A DNA stretch of 37,691 nt, taken from the NCBI GenBank assembly GCA_910586455.1, contig CAJUHX010000010.1, positions 13,320 to 51,010 of the forward strand, in the 5' to 3' direction. Source of the stretch: an uncultured Muribaculaceae bacterium. GTDB taxonomy: Bacteria > Bacteroidota > Bacteroidia > Bacteroidales > Muribaculaceae. The position numbers and the translations under genes are program-made. How positions within the stretch are numbered: position 1 is the stretch's first letter; each line of letters starts with the position of its first letter. Shown here one piece after another: positions 9,135 through 17,477 of this stretch. Below the pieces are notes generated by a model. The model was not told the DNA's origin, did no database searches, and was given only the letters and a program-made list of their open reading frames with translations.

Positions 9135-10898
9135 ATGAACGAAATAAGGAAAACTACACAGTACATTCTTCCTACTGAGAAGACCGCCCAACCGGGCAAC
9201 TATGATCCCTATCCCGTACACTATCTGGGCGAGGGTAAAATTAAGTCGGACTATATGTCGCTGGCACGCCGCCTGGCAGACAGCCGCAATGTGATGATCG
9301 ACGGCTACACAGGTGTTCGCTTCGATTTGTTTGTGGCCGAACTGGCCGAGGCTTTCGCCGCGCTGGGCATCAAGCCCATGTGGTGGAACGTGGACGCAGT
9401 CCTGCGCCCCGAACAGGAAATCGACTCGCTTATTGAGCCCTTCCTTGGCGGCGACGACCCCATATTCGGTTATCGCGCTCCGCTGACCATCGATGCTTTC
9501 TTCGACCGCGACAAACTGCGCGCCATTGTACCCGACGGCCGGGCCGATATAAACATAATATACGGCACCGGCGCAGCGCTGGCAAAGTGGGATGGTCCCG
9601 TGGTGTACATCGACATACCCAAGAACGAAATTCAGTTCCGTGCCCGTGCAGGTGCGGTGAAGAACCTTGGTGCAAGCGCTCCGGACGCTCCCAAGAAAAT
9701 GTACAAGCGCTTCTATTTTATCGACTGGATGGTGCTGAACCGCCACAAGAAAGCGCTGCTCGACCGCATGGACGTGCTTGTCGACGGTCAGCGTGAAAAA
9801 GAAATCACATGGGCTGAAGGCGCTGACATCCGTGCCGGACTCGACCATCTGGGCCGTAACGCCTTCCGTGTACGTCCGTGGTTCGAACCCGGTGCGTGGG
9901 GAGGCCAGTGGATTCGCGAGAACATTCCGGCATTGCCCTCCGATGTGCCCAACTATGCGTGGTCGTTCGAGCTTATCGTGCCCGAGAACGGTCTGATTTT
10001 CGGCAGCGACAACAAAATGCTCGAGGTATCGTTCGACATGGTGATGTTCCGTGCAGGCCGCAATGTGGTGGGCGACGAGTGTTATGCCACCTACGGCGAC
10101 GAATTCCCCATCCGTATGGACTACCTCGACAACTTCGACGGCGGCAACCTGTCGATACAGTGCCACCCGCAGCGCAGCTATATACAGAAGAACTTCGGCG
10201 AACTCCTCACCCAGGAGGAAACCTACTACATACTCGACACCTGCGACGACGCCGTGGTTTACCTCGGTTTCAAGGACGACATTGTACCAGAAAAATTCGA
10301 GGCCGCGCTTACCGAAAGCTTCCATAACGGCACCGAACTCGATGTTGACCGCTACATCAACTCCGAACCATCTGAAAAGCATGGCCTGTATCTGATTCCG
10401 CCGGGCACACTGCACAGTTCGGGCCGCAACAACCTGGTGCTCGAAATCAGTACCACGCCGTACATATTCACATTCAAGATGTACGACTGGCTGGCGCTTG
10501 ACCTCGACGGTCGTCCGCGTCCGCTCAACATCCGCCGCGCCATGGAGAACCTTTGCTTCGACCGCAAGGGCGACAAGGTAAAGGAAGAACTCGTCAGCAA
10601 ACCCGCGCTGCTCGAAAAGGGGTCGGACTGGGAATTGTGGCACCTGCCCACTCACCGCAATCACTCCTACGATGTGCATCGCTACAGAATCAACAGTGCG
10701 GTTGACGTGCGTACCGACGGAAAGTGCCATGTGCTGAATCTCGTCGAAGGCCGCGGAGCCGACATTATAACCGAGAACGGCGACAGACTCCATATAAATT
10801 ATGCCGAAACCCTTGTGATTTCGGCGGCAGCCGGTTCGTACCGCATAGTCAATACCGGTTACAAGGATATAATGGTTGTCAAGGCTTTTATGAAATGA
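9135..10898 (+). CDS. Two-domain protein: kinase-like N-terminus fused to class I phosphomannose isomerase
   Basis: The protein has 587 residues, whereas simple class I mannose-6-phosphate isomerases have about 300-400. The C-terminal part (about 260-587) has the cupin metal ligands of the family: Gln342 and His344 in LSIQCHP, Glu362 in ETYYIL, and His427 in IPPGTLHSSG. This supports interconversion of mannose-6-P and fructose-6-P in the cytoplasm. The N-terminal part (about 40-240) looks like a nucleoside-kinase-type alpha/beta domain (NVMIDGYTGVRFD, then PVVYIDIPKNEIQFR). Its P-loop position, GYTGVRFD at 57-64, lacks the Walker A Gly-Lys-Ser/Thr, so it is probably not an active kinase. It follows the ROK gene by 8 nt, which fits a kinase-then-isomerase step. 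The operon ends at the terminator 10969-11016. Confidence 0.87.
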   Translation: MNEIRKTTQYILPTEKTAQPGNYDPYPVHYLGEGKIKSDYMSLARRLADSRNVMIDGYTGVRFDLFVAELAEAFAALGIKPMWWNVDAVLRPEQEIDSLIEPFLGGDDPIFGYRAPLTIDAFFDRDKLRAIVPDGRADINIIYGTGAALAKWDGPVVYIDIPKNEIQFRARAGAVKNLGASAPDAPKKMYKRFYFIDWMVLNRHKKALLDRMDVLVDGQREKEITWAEGADIRAGLDHLGRNAFRVRPWFEPGAWGGQWIRENIPALPSDVPNYAWSFELIVPENGLIFGSDNKMLEVSFDMVMFRAGRNVVGDECYATYGDEFPIRMDYLDNFDGGNLSIQCHPQRSYIQKNFGELLTQEETYYILDTCDDAVVYLGFKDDIVPEKFEAALTESFHNGTELDVDRYINSEPSEKHGLYLIPPGTLHSSGRNNLVLEISTTPYIFTFKMYDWLALDLDGRPRPLNIRRAMENLCFDRKGDKVKEELVSKPALLEKGSDWELWHLPTHRNHSYDVHRYRINSAVDVRTDGKCHVLNLVEGRGADIITENGDRLHINYAETLVISAAAGSYRIVNTGYKDIMVVKAFMK

Positions 10899-10968
10899 AT
10901 GTAATCTGTGTCAGGCTTATTTTTAAACAAGCTCTTAGGTAATTATTGCGACCGGTGCGATTCCGGTC

Positions 10969-11016
10969 AAAAGCAGAGAAGGCGCGGCTCCGCGGAGCCG
11001 CGCCTTCTCTGCTTTT
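10969..11016. terminator. Perfect bidirectional intrinsic terminator
   Basis: A 22-bp perfect inverted repeat (10969-10990 and 10995-11016) surrounds a 4-nt CGCG centre. The stem core is very GC-rich, and each arm ends in A4/T4, with further T on the + strand (TTTTATTTATT). It lies between convergent genes (10898 and 11034), so it can stop transcription from both sides. Confidence 0.95.
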
Positions 11017-11033
11017 ATTTATTACCGGTTGTA

Positions 11034-12647
11034 TCAGAGTGTCACTTTGGTACGGGTTACGGTACCGTCGGAGTAAGTGGTTACGCGGATGGCGATACCT
11101 TTGGACGGATGGTTGATTCGGCGTCCTTGCAGGTCGAACAGTTCGCTGTTCACTACATTGCGGTCGAGCGAGGCATCGATGGTCGATGAAAGTTCATATA
11201 CGCAGGCTTCGCTTTTAAGCTGCTGGTTGTTTTCGTTGATGTAGACACTGCATATCTTTACAGATTTCTGAGGTTCGGTGTAGATGTATACTGTATGATC
11301 GGTGCCTTCAATAAAGATGTCGAACCAATCCTGATATGAGTACGGAATCATTGTCGATTGGTATTCTTCGGAGTCTTCGTCGGATAGGGTGAATTCCTGC
11401 GCTTCGTCATCGAATAGAATCTCGTAATACAGTTTGCTTACATCGAGCAGATTGCCTTCTACGTCTGTATCGGGTATCTGGAACCACACCCATCCTTCTC
11501 CGGAATCGGAATTGAAATTGTATAACAGGTCATATGGGGCTGCCGGAGCGGCGTCAGGATTACGCTGCTGATATTCCACTACAACCTCAGTATATGGCAT
11601 CATAGGGAATTGGCGGTCGGCGGTGGAATTGGTCATGTATCCGCCTTCAAGTGTGAGACTCTTGTTTTCGGCATCGTAGATGAATGTAGCCTGATCGGTC
11701 ATTGTTCCAACGTATACATACGCTTCTTCGTCGGGATCCCAGATTTGTTCAATTTTGGCGCCGCAGAAGTAGTTGTGATAAAAGAAGTCAACGTCAACTC
11801 CCATATATTGTCCGGATTGGAACACTGCTTTGCCGTCGGCAATAGTACCTTTTACCCATGCCTCGGGTACTTCGCGATCCATGCCGCTGACATATATATC
11901 GTTACCGTCGAATGCCACATTTACGAATCCTTTGTCGTATGGGTCGGACCATACCCAGGTTTCGGTGGTGAGGCCTACGGGTAGCTCAAGCGGTTTGTCG
12001 GTTTGCGGCGAAATGGTTATGTCGTAGTCACCGAAGCCTTTCCATACCCATTGCTCCTGATTGTCAGGATTCTTCACTGCCAGAGCTAACAATAGTTCCG
12101 GGTCGGTGCTTGTCAGGGTACCATCCTCGGCGATATTGAATGTGTAAATCAGGTCGTCGGTAGCAACGTAGCTGCCGGTCTGGGTTTCGTGGTCGATTAC
12201 TTTTTTCATCGGCAGAACGTACAGCGATATTACATCGTCGATTTCATCACTCCATTCCATATACAGAAGCTGGGGGCCATCTATAGTCAGGGTGTTGCCG
12301 TTGCGTGTAGCCGGAATCCATGTTCCTACCGGGTACTCAGCAATCATATGGTTTAGCCATACGGTGCCGTCATCGGCCACGACCATTTCAACGGTGGAAC
12401 CGAGAATCTGGCTGTGTGAGGCGTTGAAGGATTCGGTAATCCATGACTGGCTGTCGCGGGTCATCATGGTATATTCTCCTTCAGGCTGATCGAATACAGG
12501 TTCGTCGCTGTCGTAGTCGTCGTAATCATCATATGCTTTTGGGGCTGCGATCGCATGGGTCTTTTTGAACGATGACGGCTGTGCGGTCACTGCAAAAGCA
12601 GAGCTCCCGGCAAGTAGAGCCATGATTATAAGTGTATGAATTCTCAT
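11034..12647 (-). CDS. Secreted beta-rich protein of unknown function with C-terminal sorting-like tail
   Basis: This 537-residue protein has a signal peptide (hydrophobic stretch, cut near FAVTAQ) and then an acidic, Asp/Tyr-rich linker (about residues 38-55). The body consists of repeated beta-strand units with many Trp/Tyr and W-x-W-x patterns (WVWKGF, WVWSDP, EGWVWFQIP). I do not recognise a catalytic family. The C-terminus (about 500-537) reads SELFDLQGRRINHP followed by KGIAIRVT and a charged end. This resembles the short Por-secretion/T9SS type A tail common in Bacteroidetes secreted proteins. Codon use and composition look less GC-rich than in the flanking PUL genes. It has its own promoter (12695-12726) and is convergent with the isomerase gene, so it is a separate unit. 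Function is unknown. Confidence 0.85.
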   Translation of the reverse strand: MRIHTLIIMALLAGSSAFAVTAQPSSFKKTHAIAAPKAYDDYDDYDSDEPVFDQPEGEYTMMTRDSQSWITESFNASHSQILGSTVEMVVADDGTVWLNHMIAEYPVGTWIPATRNGNTLTIDGPQLLYMEWSDEIDDVISLYVLPMKKVIDHETQTGSYVATDDLIYTFNIAEDGTLTSTDPELLLALAVKNPDNQEQWVWKGFGDYDITISPQTDKPLELPVGLTTETWVWSDPYDKGFVNVAFDGNDIYVSGMDREVPEAWVKGTIADGKAVFQSGQYMGVDVDFFYHNYFCGAKIEQIWDPDEEAYVYVGTMTDQATFIYDAENKSLTLEGGYMTNSTADRQFPMMPYTEVVVEYQQRNPDAAPAAPYDLLYNFNSDSGEGWVWFQIPDTDVEGNLLDVSKLYYEILFDDEAQEFTLSDEDSEEYQSTMIPYSYQDWFDIFIEGTDHTVYIYTEPQKSVKICSVYINENNQQLKSEACVYELSSTIDASLDRNVVNSELFDLQGRRINHPSKGIAIRVTTYSDGTVTRTKVTL

Positions 12648-12694
12648 ATTAAAATAAGTATTATGGTGAAAGATATTTTTATGTGATGTTGTCG

Positions 12695-12726
12695 CAAAAG
12701 TAATGATAATTCTCTGTAATTACAAA
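12695..12726 (-). promoter_or_regulatory. Promoter of the 11034-12647 gene
   Basis: Read on the - strand, TTTG (12723-12726) and TACTTTTG (12695-12702) match the Bacteroidetes -33 and -7 elements, with a 20-nt spacer. The expected transcript start lies about 40 nt upstream of the ATG at 12647. Confidence 0.75.
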
Positions 12727-12739
12727 TTAATTCCGCAAG

Positions 12740-12772
12740 ATTTTATTATTTAACAGCATTTTATTATTTAAC
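12740..12772. repeat. 15-bp perfect direct repeat
   Basis: ATTTTATTATTTAAC occurs at 12740-12754 and again at 12758-12772, separated by 3 bp. The second copy overlaps the 3' end of the transposase remnant, so it could be a scar of the deletion that truncated the element. Confidence 0.8.
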
Positions 12773-12955
12773 CTCGGTTGATTCTTCATAATTGCGTGAA
12801 AGGCGACGAAACCGGTCAAGCCATGAGAAGGTACGTTCAACCACCCATCTGAGCGGTTTTGGAGTAAACTCCTTGGTTCCATTTGGAGTATTGGATACTT
12901 TTATGTGAAAAATTTTTGCTAAATTCGCATATGAATTAGTGTTTCCAACAAATAA
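12764..12955 (-). pseudogene. IS5-family transposase remnant (C-terminal end)
   Basis: On the - strand an open stretch of about 63 codons ends at the stop at 12764. It contains the DDE catalytic-Glu region of IS5-type transposases, RWVVERTFSWLDRFRRL followed by SRNYE; the Glu of VERTF is the third catalytic acid. Upstream residues (KIFHIKVSN...GTKEFTPKPL) also fit the family's approach to this motif. There is no start codon, no Asp motifs and no N-terminal half, and the expected tail after RNYE is missing, so it is a decayed fragment. It occupies most of the 338-bp gap 12648-12985. The rest of the gap holds the promoter 12695-12726, the direct repeat, and a weak -7-like TAAATTCG (12920-12927) that might serve the GH31 gene. 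Confidence 0.85.
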
Positions 12956-12985
12956 TCATCACATCCAATAATAACCAATCCCGTC

Positions 12986-15283
12986 ATGATTAAGACAATT
13001 TTAAGAATGGCGATGCTTGCGGCACTGTTGTGGCCGGGCGTCGCACTTGCCGCCAACAATCCGCAGGCCAGGCCTGAGGCTGTAGTTACGGTGGGCAACG
13101 CACGTTTTACGGTACTGACCCCTGAAATGCTCCGCATCGAATACAGCCCGGCGGCCAAGTTCGAGGACAAGGCCACGTTTGCTATCGTGAACCGTAATCT
13201 CGACGTACCTTTGTTCTCTACCAACCAGAACGACCGCTATTTTTATCTCGACACCAAAAAGCTGCACCTGAAATACCTCAAGGGTAGCGACCCGCGTGCC
13301 AACAGCTATAACCTTACGGTGAGCATGGAGGTGAACGGCATGCCCGTGGAATGGTATCCGGGCAAACCGGACCCCATGAATCTCAAGGGTACCACAAGAA
13401 CCCTTGACGGCGCCAACGGCCAGAACAAGCGTGCCGAACTCGAGGATGGTCTGGTGTCGCGCTCCGGCTGGGCTATAATCGACGATTCGTTCGAGCGCCG
13501 CAGAGCCGACGGCAGCCGCTCGTATGCATTGGAGCCGAACGAAACCGTGGGATATGACTGGCTGGCGGAACGCGCCGACCCGCAGGCCATGGATATCTAC
13601 TTTATGGGCTACGGACATGATTACAAAAAGGCTCTCAAAGACTTTACTCGCGTGGCCGGCAATATACCTCTGCCTCCGGCTTACGTGTTCGGCTACTGGT
13701 ACAGCAAGTATCAGTCGTACACGGCTGACGAATTTCGCGGTCTTGTCAAAGACCTGAAAGCCAACGGAATTCCCACCGATGTGCTTATTCTGGACATGGA
13801 CTGGCACTGGAACGGTAACAAAGGCAGCCGGTCGGAAGGCATCGGCGGCTGGACCGGCTGGTCGTGGAATACCAACCTGATTCCCGACGGCAAGGGGCTG
13901 CTGGCCGACATACACAAGTCGGGCCTGCGTACAGCACTGAATCTGCACCCTGCCGACGGTATTGAGAAAAATGAGTCGCCCGAATACTTCCGCGACATGA
14001 ACCGGATGCTCGGCGGCAAATACGTGAAAGCCGAGAACGGTTCGGAGCGTATCGAGTGGGTACTCGACAGCGCCGATTTCACCAAGGCCTTTTTCGACAC
14101 CATTATCCGTACCAAGGAGAAAGAGGGTGTGGACTTCTGGTGGCTCGACTGGCAGCAGTGGCTTACCAGCAAGCATACTCCCGACCTGGGTCAGACCTTC
14201 TGGTGCAACCATGTGTTCTTTAACGAAATGGACAAGAACCGTACCGACCGCCGTCCGATGATTTACCACCGATGGGGTGGTCTGGGCAGCCACCGCTATC
14301 AGATTGGCTTCTCCGGCGACACCCACATCAACTATCCCACTCTGGCTTTCGAACCTTACTTCACCGCCACTGCTTCGAATGTGGGTTACGGCTACTGGGG
14401 CCATGACCTTGGCGGCCACATGGCAAAGGAGGAAGAGATGATTAACGACCCCGAGCTGCTGCTGCGCTGGGTGCAGTTCGGAGTGTTCACTCCCATATTC
14501 CGCACCCACGCCACAGCCGACCCGCGCATTGAACGTCGCATATGGAAGTTCGAAAACTTCAACGACATACTCGATGCCGTGAAACTGCGTTACCGCATGT
14601 TCCCGTATCTTTACGGCATGGCGCGCAAGTCGTTCGATACCGGTGTGTCGATTGTTCGCCCCATGTACTATGACTATCCCGAGGCCGACGAGGCATACGC
14701 ATACGAGAACCAGTATATGTTCGGCAACGACATACTTGTAGCTCCGGTTATTGAACCCTCGGTCAACGGCAGGAATATACAGCGTATATGGTTCCCCGAA
14801 GGCCAATGGTGGGACATGTCGCACAGCCGTATGATTGACGGCGGAGCTGTATGTGAAATCGATTTCGGCCTTACCGAAATACCATATTTCATCCGCAGCG
14901 GCGCACTTATTCCGATGAATGCTCCCGATGTTATGTCGACCGCAGTACAGCCCGAGCGCCTGCTTCTGAGTGTTGTGGCCGGCAACGACGGCGAGGCTGT
15001 GTACTACGAGGACCAGCTGGATAACCGCGATTATGCCGATGTTTACGCCACCACTGCCCTTGTGCAGAAAGGCAACAGTGTGACAATAGCTCCGCGCCGT
15101 GGCGACTCTACCGGTCTGCTTGCCAAAAGAGCCTACACAGTCGATATCTATAATATCGACGGCAGCAAGGCCGTGACAGTCAACGGTAAAAAGGCCAAGA
15201 GCCGGTACAATGCAGCCACACGCTGCCTGAGCGTTGATGTGCCCATGACAGCGTGCGACAAAGCTGTTGAAATCAAATATTAA
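12986..15283 (+). CDS. GH31 family alpha-glycosidase, secreted
   Basis: This 765-residue enzyme has a signal peptide cut near residue 23 (VALA/ANN), so it is probably periplasmic. An N-terminal beta-sandwich precedes the (beta/alpha)8 barrel, which begins near PLPPAYVFGYWYSKYQSY and continues with DVLILDMDWHWNG. The GH31 nucleophile is Asp388 in FWWLDWQQW. The acid/base is Asp445 in GFSGDTHINYP, followed by GYWGHDLGGH. C-terminal beta domains include IPYFIRSGALIPM and a DUF5110-like end. GH31 members include alpha-glucosidases, alpha-xylosidases and some alpha-galactosidases. The WLDW nucleophile context differs from the classic WxDMNE, so exact specificity cannot be assigned. An alpha-galactosidase role would fit the nearby beta-mannan locus. 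It is convergent with tex, with only 3 bp between the stop codons. Confidence 0.9.
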   Translation: MIKTILRMAMLAALLWPGVALAANNPQARPEAVVTVGNARFTVLTPEMLRIEYSPAAKFEDKATFAIVNRNLDVPLFSTNQNDRYFYLDTKKLHLKYLKGSDPRANSYNLTVSMEVNGMPVEWYPGKPDPMNLKGTTRTLDGANGQNKRAELEDGLVSRSGWAIIDDSFERRRADGSRSYALEPNETVGYDWLAERADPQAMDIYFMGYGHDYKKALKDFTRVAGNIPLPPAYVFGYWYSKYQSYTADEFRGLVKDLKANGIPTDVLILDMDWHWNGNKGSRSEGIGGWTGWSWNTNLIPDGKGLLADIHKSGLRTALNLHPADGIEKNESPEYFRDMNRMLGGKYVKAENGSERIEWVLDSADFTKAFFDTIIRTKEKEGVDFWWLDWQQWLTSKHTPDLGQTFWCNHVFFNEMDKNRTDRRPMIYHRWGGLGSHRYQIGFSGDTHINYPTLAFEPYFTATASNVGYGYWGHDLGGHMAKEEEMINDPELLLRWVQFGVFTPIFRTHATADPRIERRIWKFENFNDILDAVKLRYRMFPYLYGMARKSFDTGVSIVRPMYYDYPEADEAYAYENQYMFGNDILVAPVIEPSVNGRNIQRIWFPEGQWWDMSHSRMIDGGAVCEIDFGLTEIPYFIRSGALIPMNAPDVMSTAVQPERLLLSVVAGNDGEAVYYEDQLDNRDYADVYATTALVQKGNSVTIAPRRGDSTGLLAKRAYTVDIYNIDGSKAVTVNGKKAKSRYNAATRCLSVDVPMTACDKAVEIKY

Positions 15284-15286
15284 GTG

Positions 15287-17440
15287 CTAAACCAACGAAA
15301 GCCCTATACGGCGGCGCAGCGGGTCGAGCTCGATTACACGGGCCTCGACCCGCTGTCCTAATTTCAGGACATCTGCTACCGAATTTACGCGGCGCTGCGA
15401 CAGACGGCTGATATGTATCAGGCCGTTCTCCTTTATGCCGAGGTCGACAAAGGCGCCGAAAGCGGTGATGTTGTTGACTACGCCCGGTACAGTCATGCCT
15501 ATGGCAAGTTCCTCGAAGTGCTCTACGGCCGGTACAAAGGCTTCGTTGTCGCCGTCGATGCGAGGGTCGCGTCCGGGTTTGCGCAGTTCAGTCACAATGT
15601 CGGTCATGGTCTGCAGGCCTCCGGTGCCTTTATCAGCCAGGGCTTTTACGTCTATTTTGTCGAGCAGGTCGCAGTTGGCCGGTAAAGCGGCCGGGTCGGC
15701 GCCTATGCTTAGTGCCATGTCGTTTACCAGCCGGTAGCTTTCGGGGTGTATGCCTGTGTTGTCGAGAGGTTCTTTGCCTCCGGGCACACGCAGGAATCCG
15801 GCTGCGAGTTCGAATGCCTTGTCGCCCAGTCGCGGAACTTTTTTAAGTTCGCGTCGCGATGCGAAATCGCCGTTGGCCGTGCGGTATGCCACTATATTCG
15901 AGGCCAGAGCGGGGCCAATGCCGGAAACGTACGACAGCAGACGCTCGCTGGCAGTATTGACGTCGACTCCCACCGAGTTGACACAACTCATAACAGTAAA
16001 GTCCAGAGCTTCTTTGAGCCTGCTTTGATCCACATCGTGCTGATACTGGCCCACGCCAATCGATTTTGGGTCGATTTTAACAAGTTCGGCCAGCGGGTCG
16101 ATAAGTCTGCGTCCTATGGAAACGGCTCCACGTACAGTCACGTCCTTGTCGGGAAATTCCTTGCGGGCTACCTCCGAGGCTGAGTAAACCGAGGCGCCGC
16201 TCTCACTCACCACATATACCGACTGTGCGGGCAGCAGACCGGAATCTTTGAGAAACTTCTCGGTTTCGCGCGATGCTGTGCCATTGCCCAAGGCTGCGAC
16301 ATCGAGTTTATGGCGTTTAATCATGCCTTCGATTACGCGTCGGGCTCCGGCGGTGTCGTTCTTTGGCGGAACAGGGTAGATAACGCTGTCTTCCAACAGG
16401 TTGCCCTGACTGTCGAGCGCCACAACCTTGCAGCCAGTGCGGTACCCCGGGTCGAGGGCGAGCACGCGGTGTCCTTTCAGCGGCGAACCAAGCAGCAGCT
16501 GGCGCAGGTTGCCGGCGAAGATATCGATGGCCACACGGTCGGCTTCTTCTTTAAGCGATGCCGCTATTTCGTTCTCCACCGACGGGCGCAGCAGACGCTT
16601 TGAGGCATCGCATACAGCCGCGGATATTATGCCGGCGCAGTTGTGCGAGGCGCGGGCCGGAACAAAGGCCCGGCATAGGGCGTCGTCGAGTTCGCTGCCG
16701 TTGTCGGGCAGGTCAAACCGTACTTTAAGCAGACCTTCGGCCTCGGCACGCCGCAGGGCCAGATACTGGTGCGACGGTATGCGGCGTGTGGCCGTGGCGA
16801 AGCCTGCATACTGCGCGTATGGCGACGCGGCGATATCGGCTTCCTTGCCTTTGGCAACGGTGGCCGATATCTGCGAGCTGCGGCGGTAGCAGTTGCGGGT
16901 GATGTTTCGCAGACGTGTCGATTCCGAAGCCCATTCGGCAATGATGTCCGATGCTCCTGCCAGAGCTTCGTCGCAGTCAGTCACACCGTTTTTGCCGCAG
17001 AAGCGCTGCGCTGCCGAGTTGCAGTCGGCCACGTTACCGGCCATTATGATTCGTGACAGCGGCTCAAGGCCTTTCTCGCGGGCCATAGTGGCGCGGGTGC
17101 GTTTGCGGGGCTTGAAGGGTGCGTAGATATCTTCCACGGCAGTCATGCAGTCGGCGGCATCGAGCCGTTCGGCCAGTTGTGCGGTCATTTCACCGGCCTC
17201 CTCTATGGCGGTGCGTACAAATTCGCGGCGGGCCTCAAGCTCGCGTTCGCTTTTAATCCGCGATTCAATGGCGCGAATCTGCACTTCGTCGAGCGAGCCG
17301 GTGAGTTCCTTGCGGTATCGGCTTATAAACGGCACGGTAGCGCCCTCGTCGAGCAGCCGCACCGTGGCCTCGACGCCTTTTTCAGGCAATGCGCACGCGG
17401 CGGCCACTGCCCGGATGATACGTTGTTCGTTAGTCTGCAT
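15287..17440 (-). CDS. tex: Tex-family RNA-binding transcription accessory protein
   Basis: This 717-residue cytoplasmic protein has the full Tex layout. The N-terminal helical domain contains LLDEGATVPFISRYRKELTG and the family stretch AVEDIYAPFKPRKRTRA. A YqgF/RNase H-like domain follows at about 325-430 (VLALDPGYRTGCKVVALD), then helix-hairpin-helix repeats at about 480-560 (YVSGIGPALASNIVAYR) and a C-terminal S1 domain at about 640-717 (ITAFGAFVDLGIKENGLIHIS). Tex is a widely conserved nucleic-acid-binding factor linked to transcription and translation quality control. The start at MQTNEQR agrees with family N-termini. It lies 33 nt after hom on the same strand, and a possible separate promoter sits directly before its ATG. 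Confidence 0.96.
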   Translation of the reverse strand: MQTNEQRIIRAVAAACALPEKGVEATVRLLDEGATVPFISRYRKELTGSLDEVQIRAIESRIKSERELEARREFVRTAIEEAGEMTAQLAERLDAADCMTAVEDIYAPFKPRKRTRATMAREKGLEPLSRIIMAGNVADCNSAAQRFCGKNGVTDCDEALAGASDIIAEWASESTRLRNITRNCYRRSSQISATVAKGKEADIAASPYAQYAGFATATRRIPSHQYLALRRAEAEGLLKVRFDLPDNGSELDDALCRAFVPARASHNCAGIISAAVCDASKRLLRPSVENEIAASLKEEADRVAIDIFAGNLRQLLLGSPLKGHRVLALDPGYRTGCKVVALDSQGNLLEDSVIYPVPPKNDTAGARRVIEGMIKRHKLDVAALGNGTASRETEKFLKDSGLLPAQSVYVVSESGASVYSASEVARKEFPDKDVTVRGAVSIGRRLIDPLAELVKIDPKSIGVGQYQHDVDQSRLKEALDFTVMSCVNSVGVDVNTASERLLSYVSGIGPALASNIVAYRTANGDFASRRELKKVPRLGDKAFELAAGFLRVPGGKEPLDNTGIHPESYRLVNDMALSIGADPAALPANCDLLDKIDVKALADKGTGGLQTMTDIVTELRKPGRDPRIDGDNEAFVPAVEHFEELAIGMTVPGVVNNITAFGAFVDLGIKENGLIHISRLSQRRVNSVADVLKLGQRVEARVIELDPLRRRIGLSLV

Positions 17441-17444
17441 GTTG

Positions 17445-17477
17445 CAAAGTTACAAAAAGGCTGTTTAAAAATATCAA
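17445..17477 (-). promoter_or_regulatory. Candidate promoter of tex
   Basis: On the - strand, TAACTTTG (17445-17452) is an exact TAnnTTTG -7 element, with TTG (17475-17477) 22 nt upstream. The -7 element ends only 4 nt before the tex ATG, so a transcript from it would be leaderless or nearly so. The spacing is at the long end of normal, so the call is tentative. Confidence 0.5.
17459..17474. repeat. Left arm of a 16-bp inverted repeat bracketing hom
   Basis: GGCTGTTTAAAAATAT here is the exact reverse complement of 18681-18696. This arm overlaps the last base of the hom stop codon and lies in the hom-tex gap. Confidence 0.9.
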
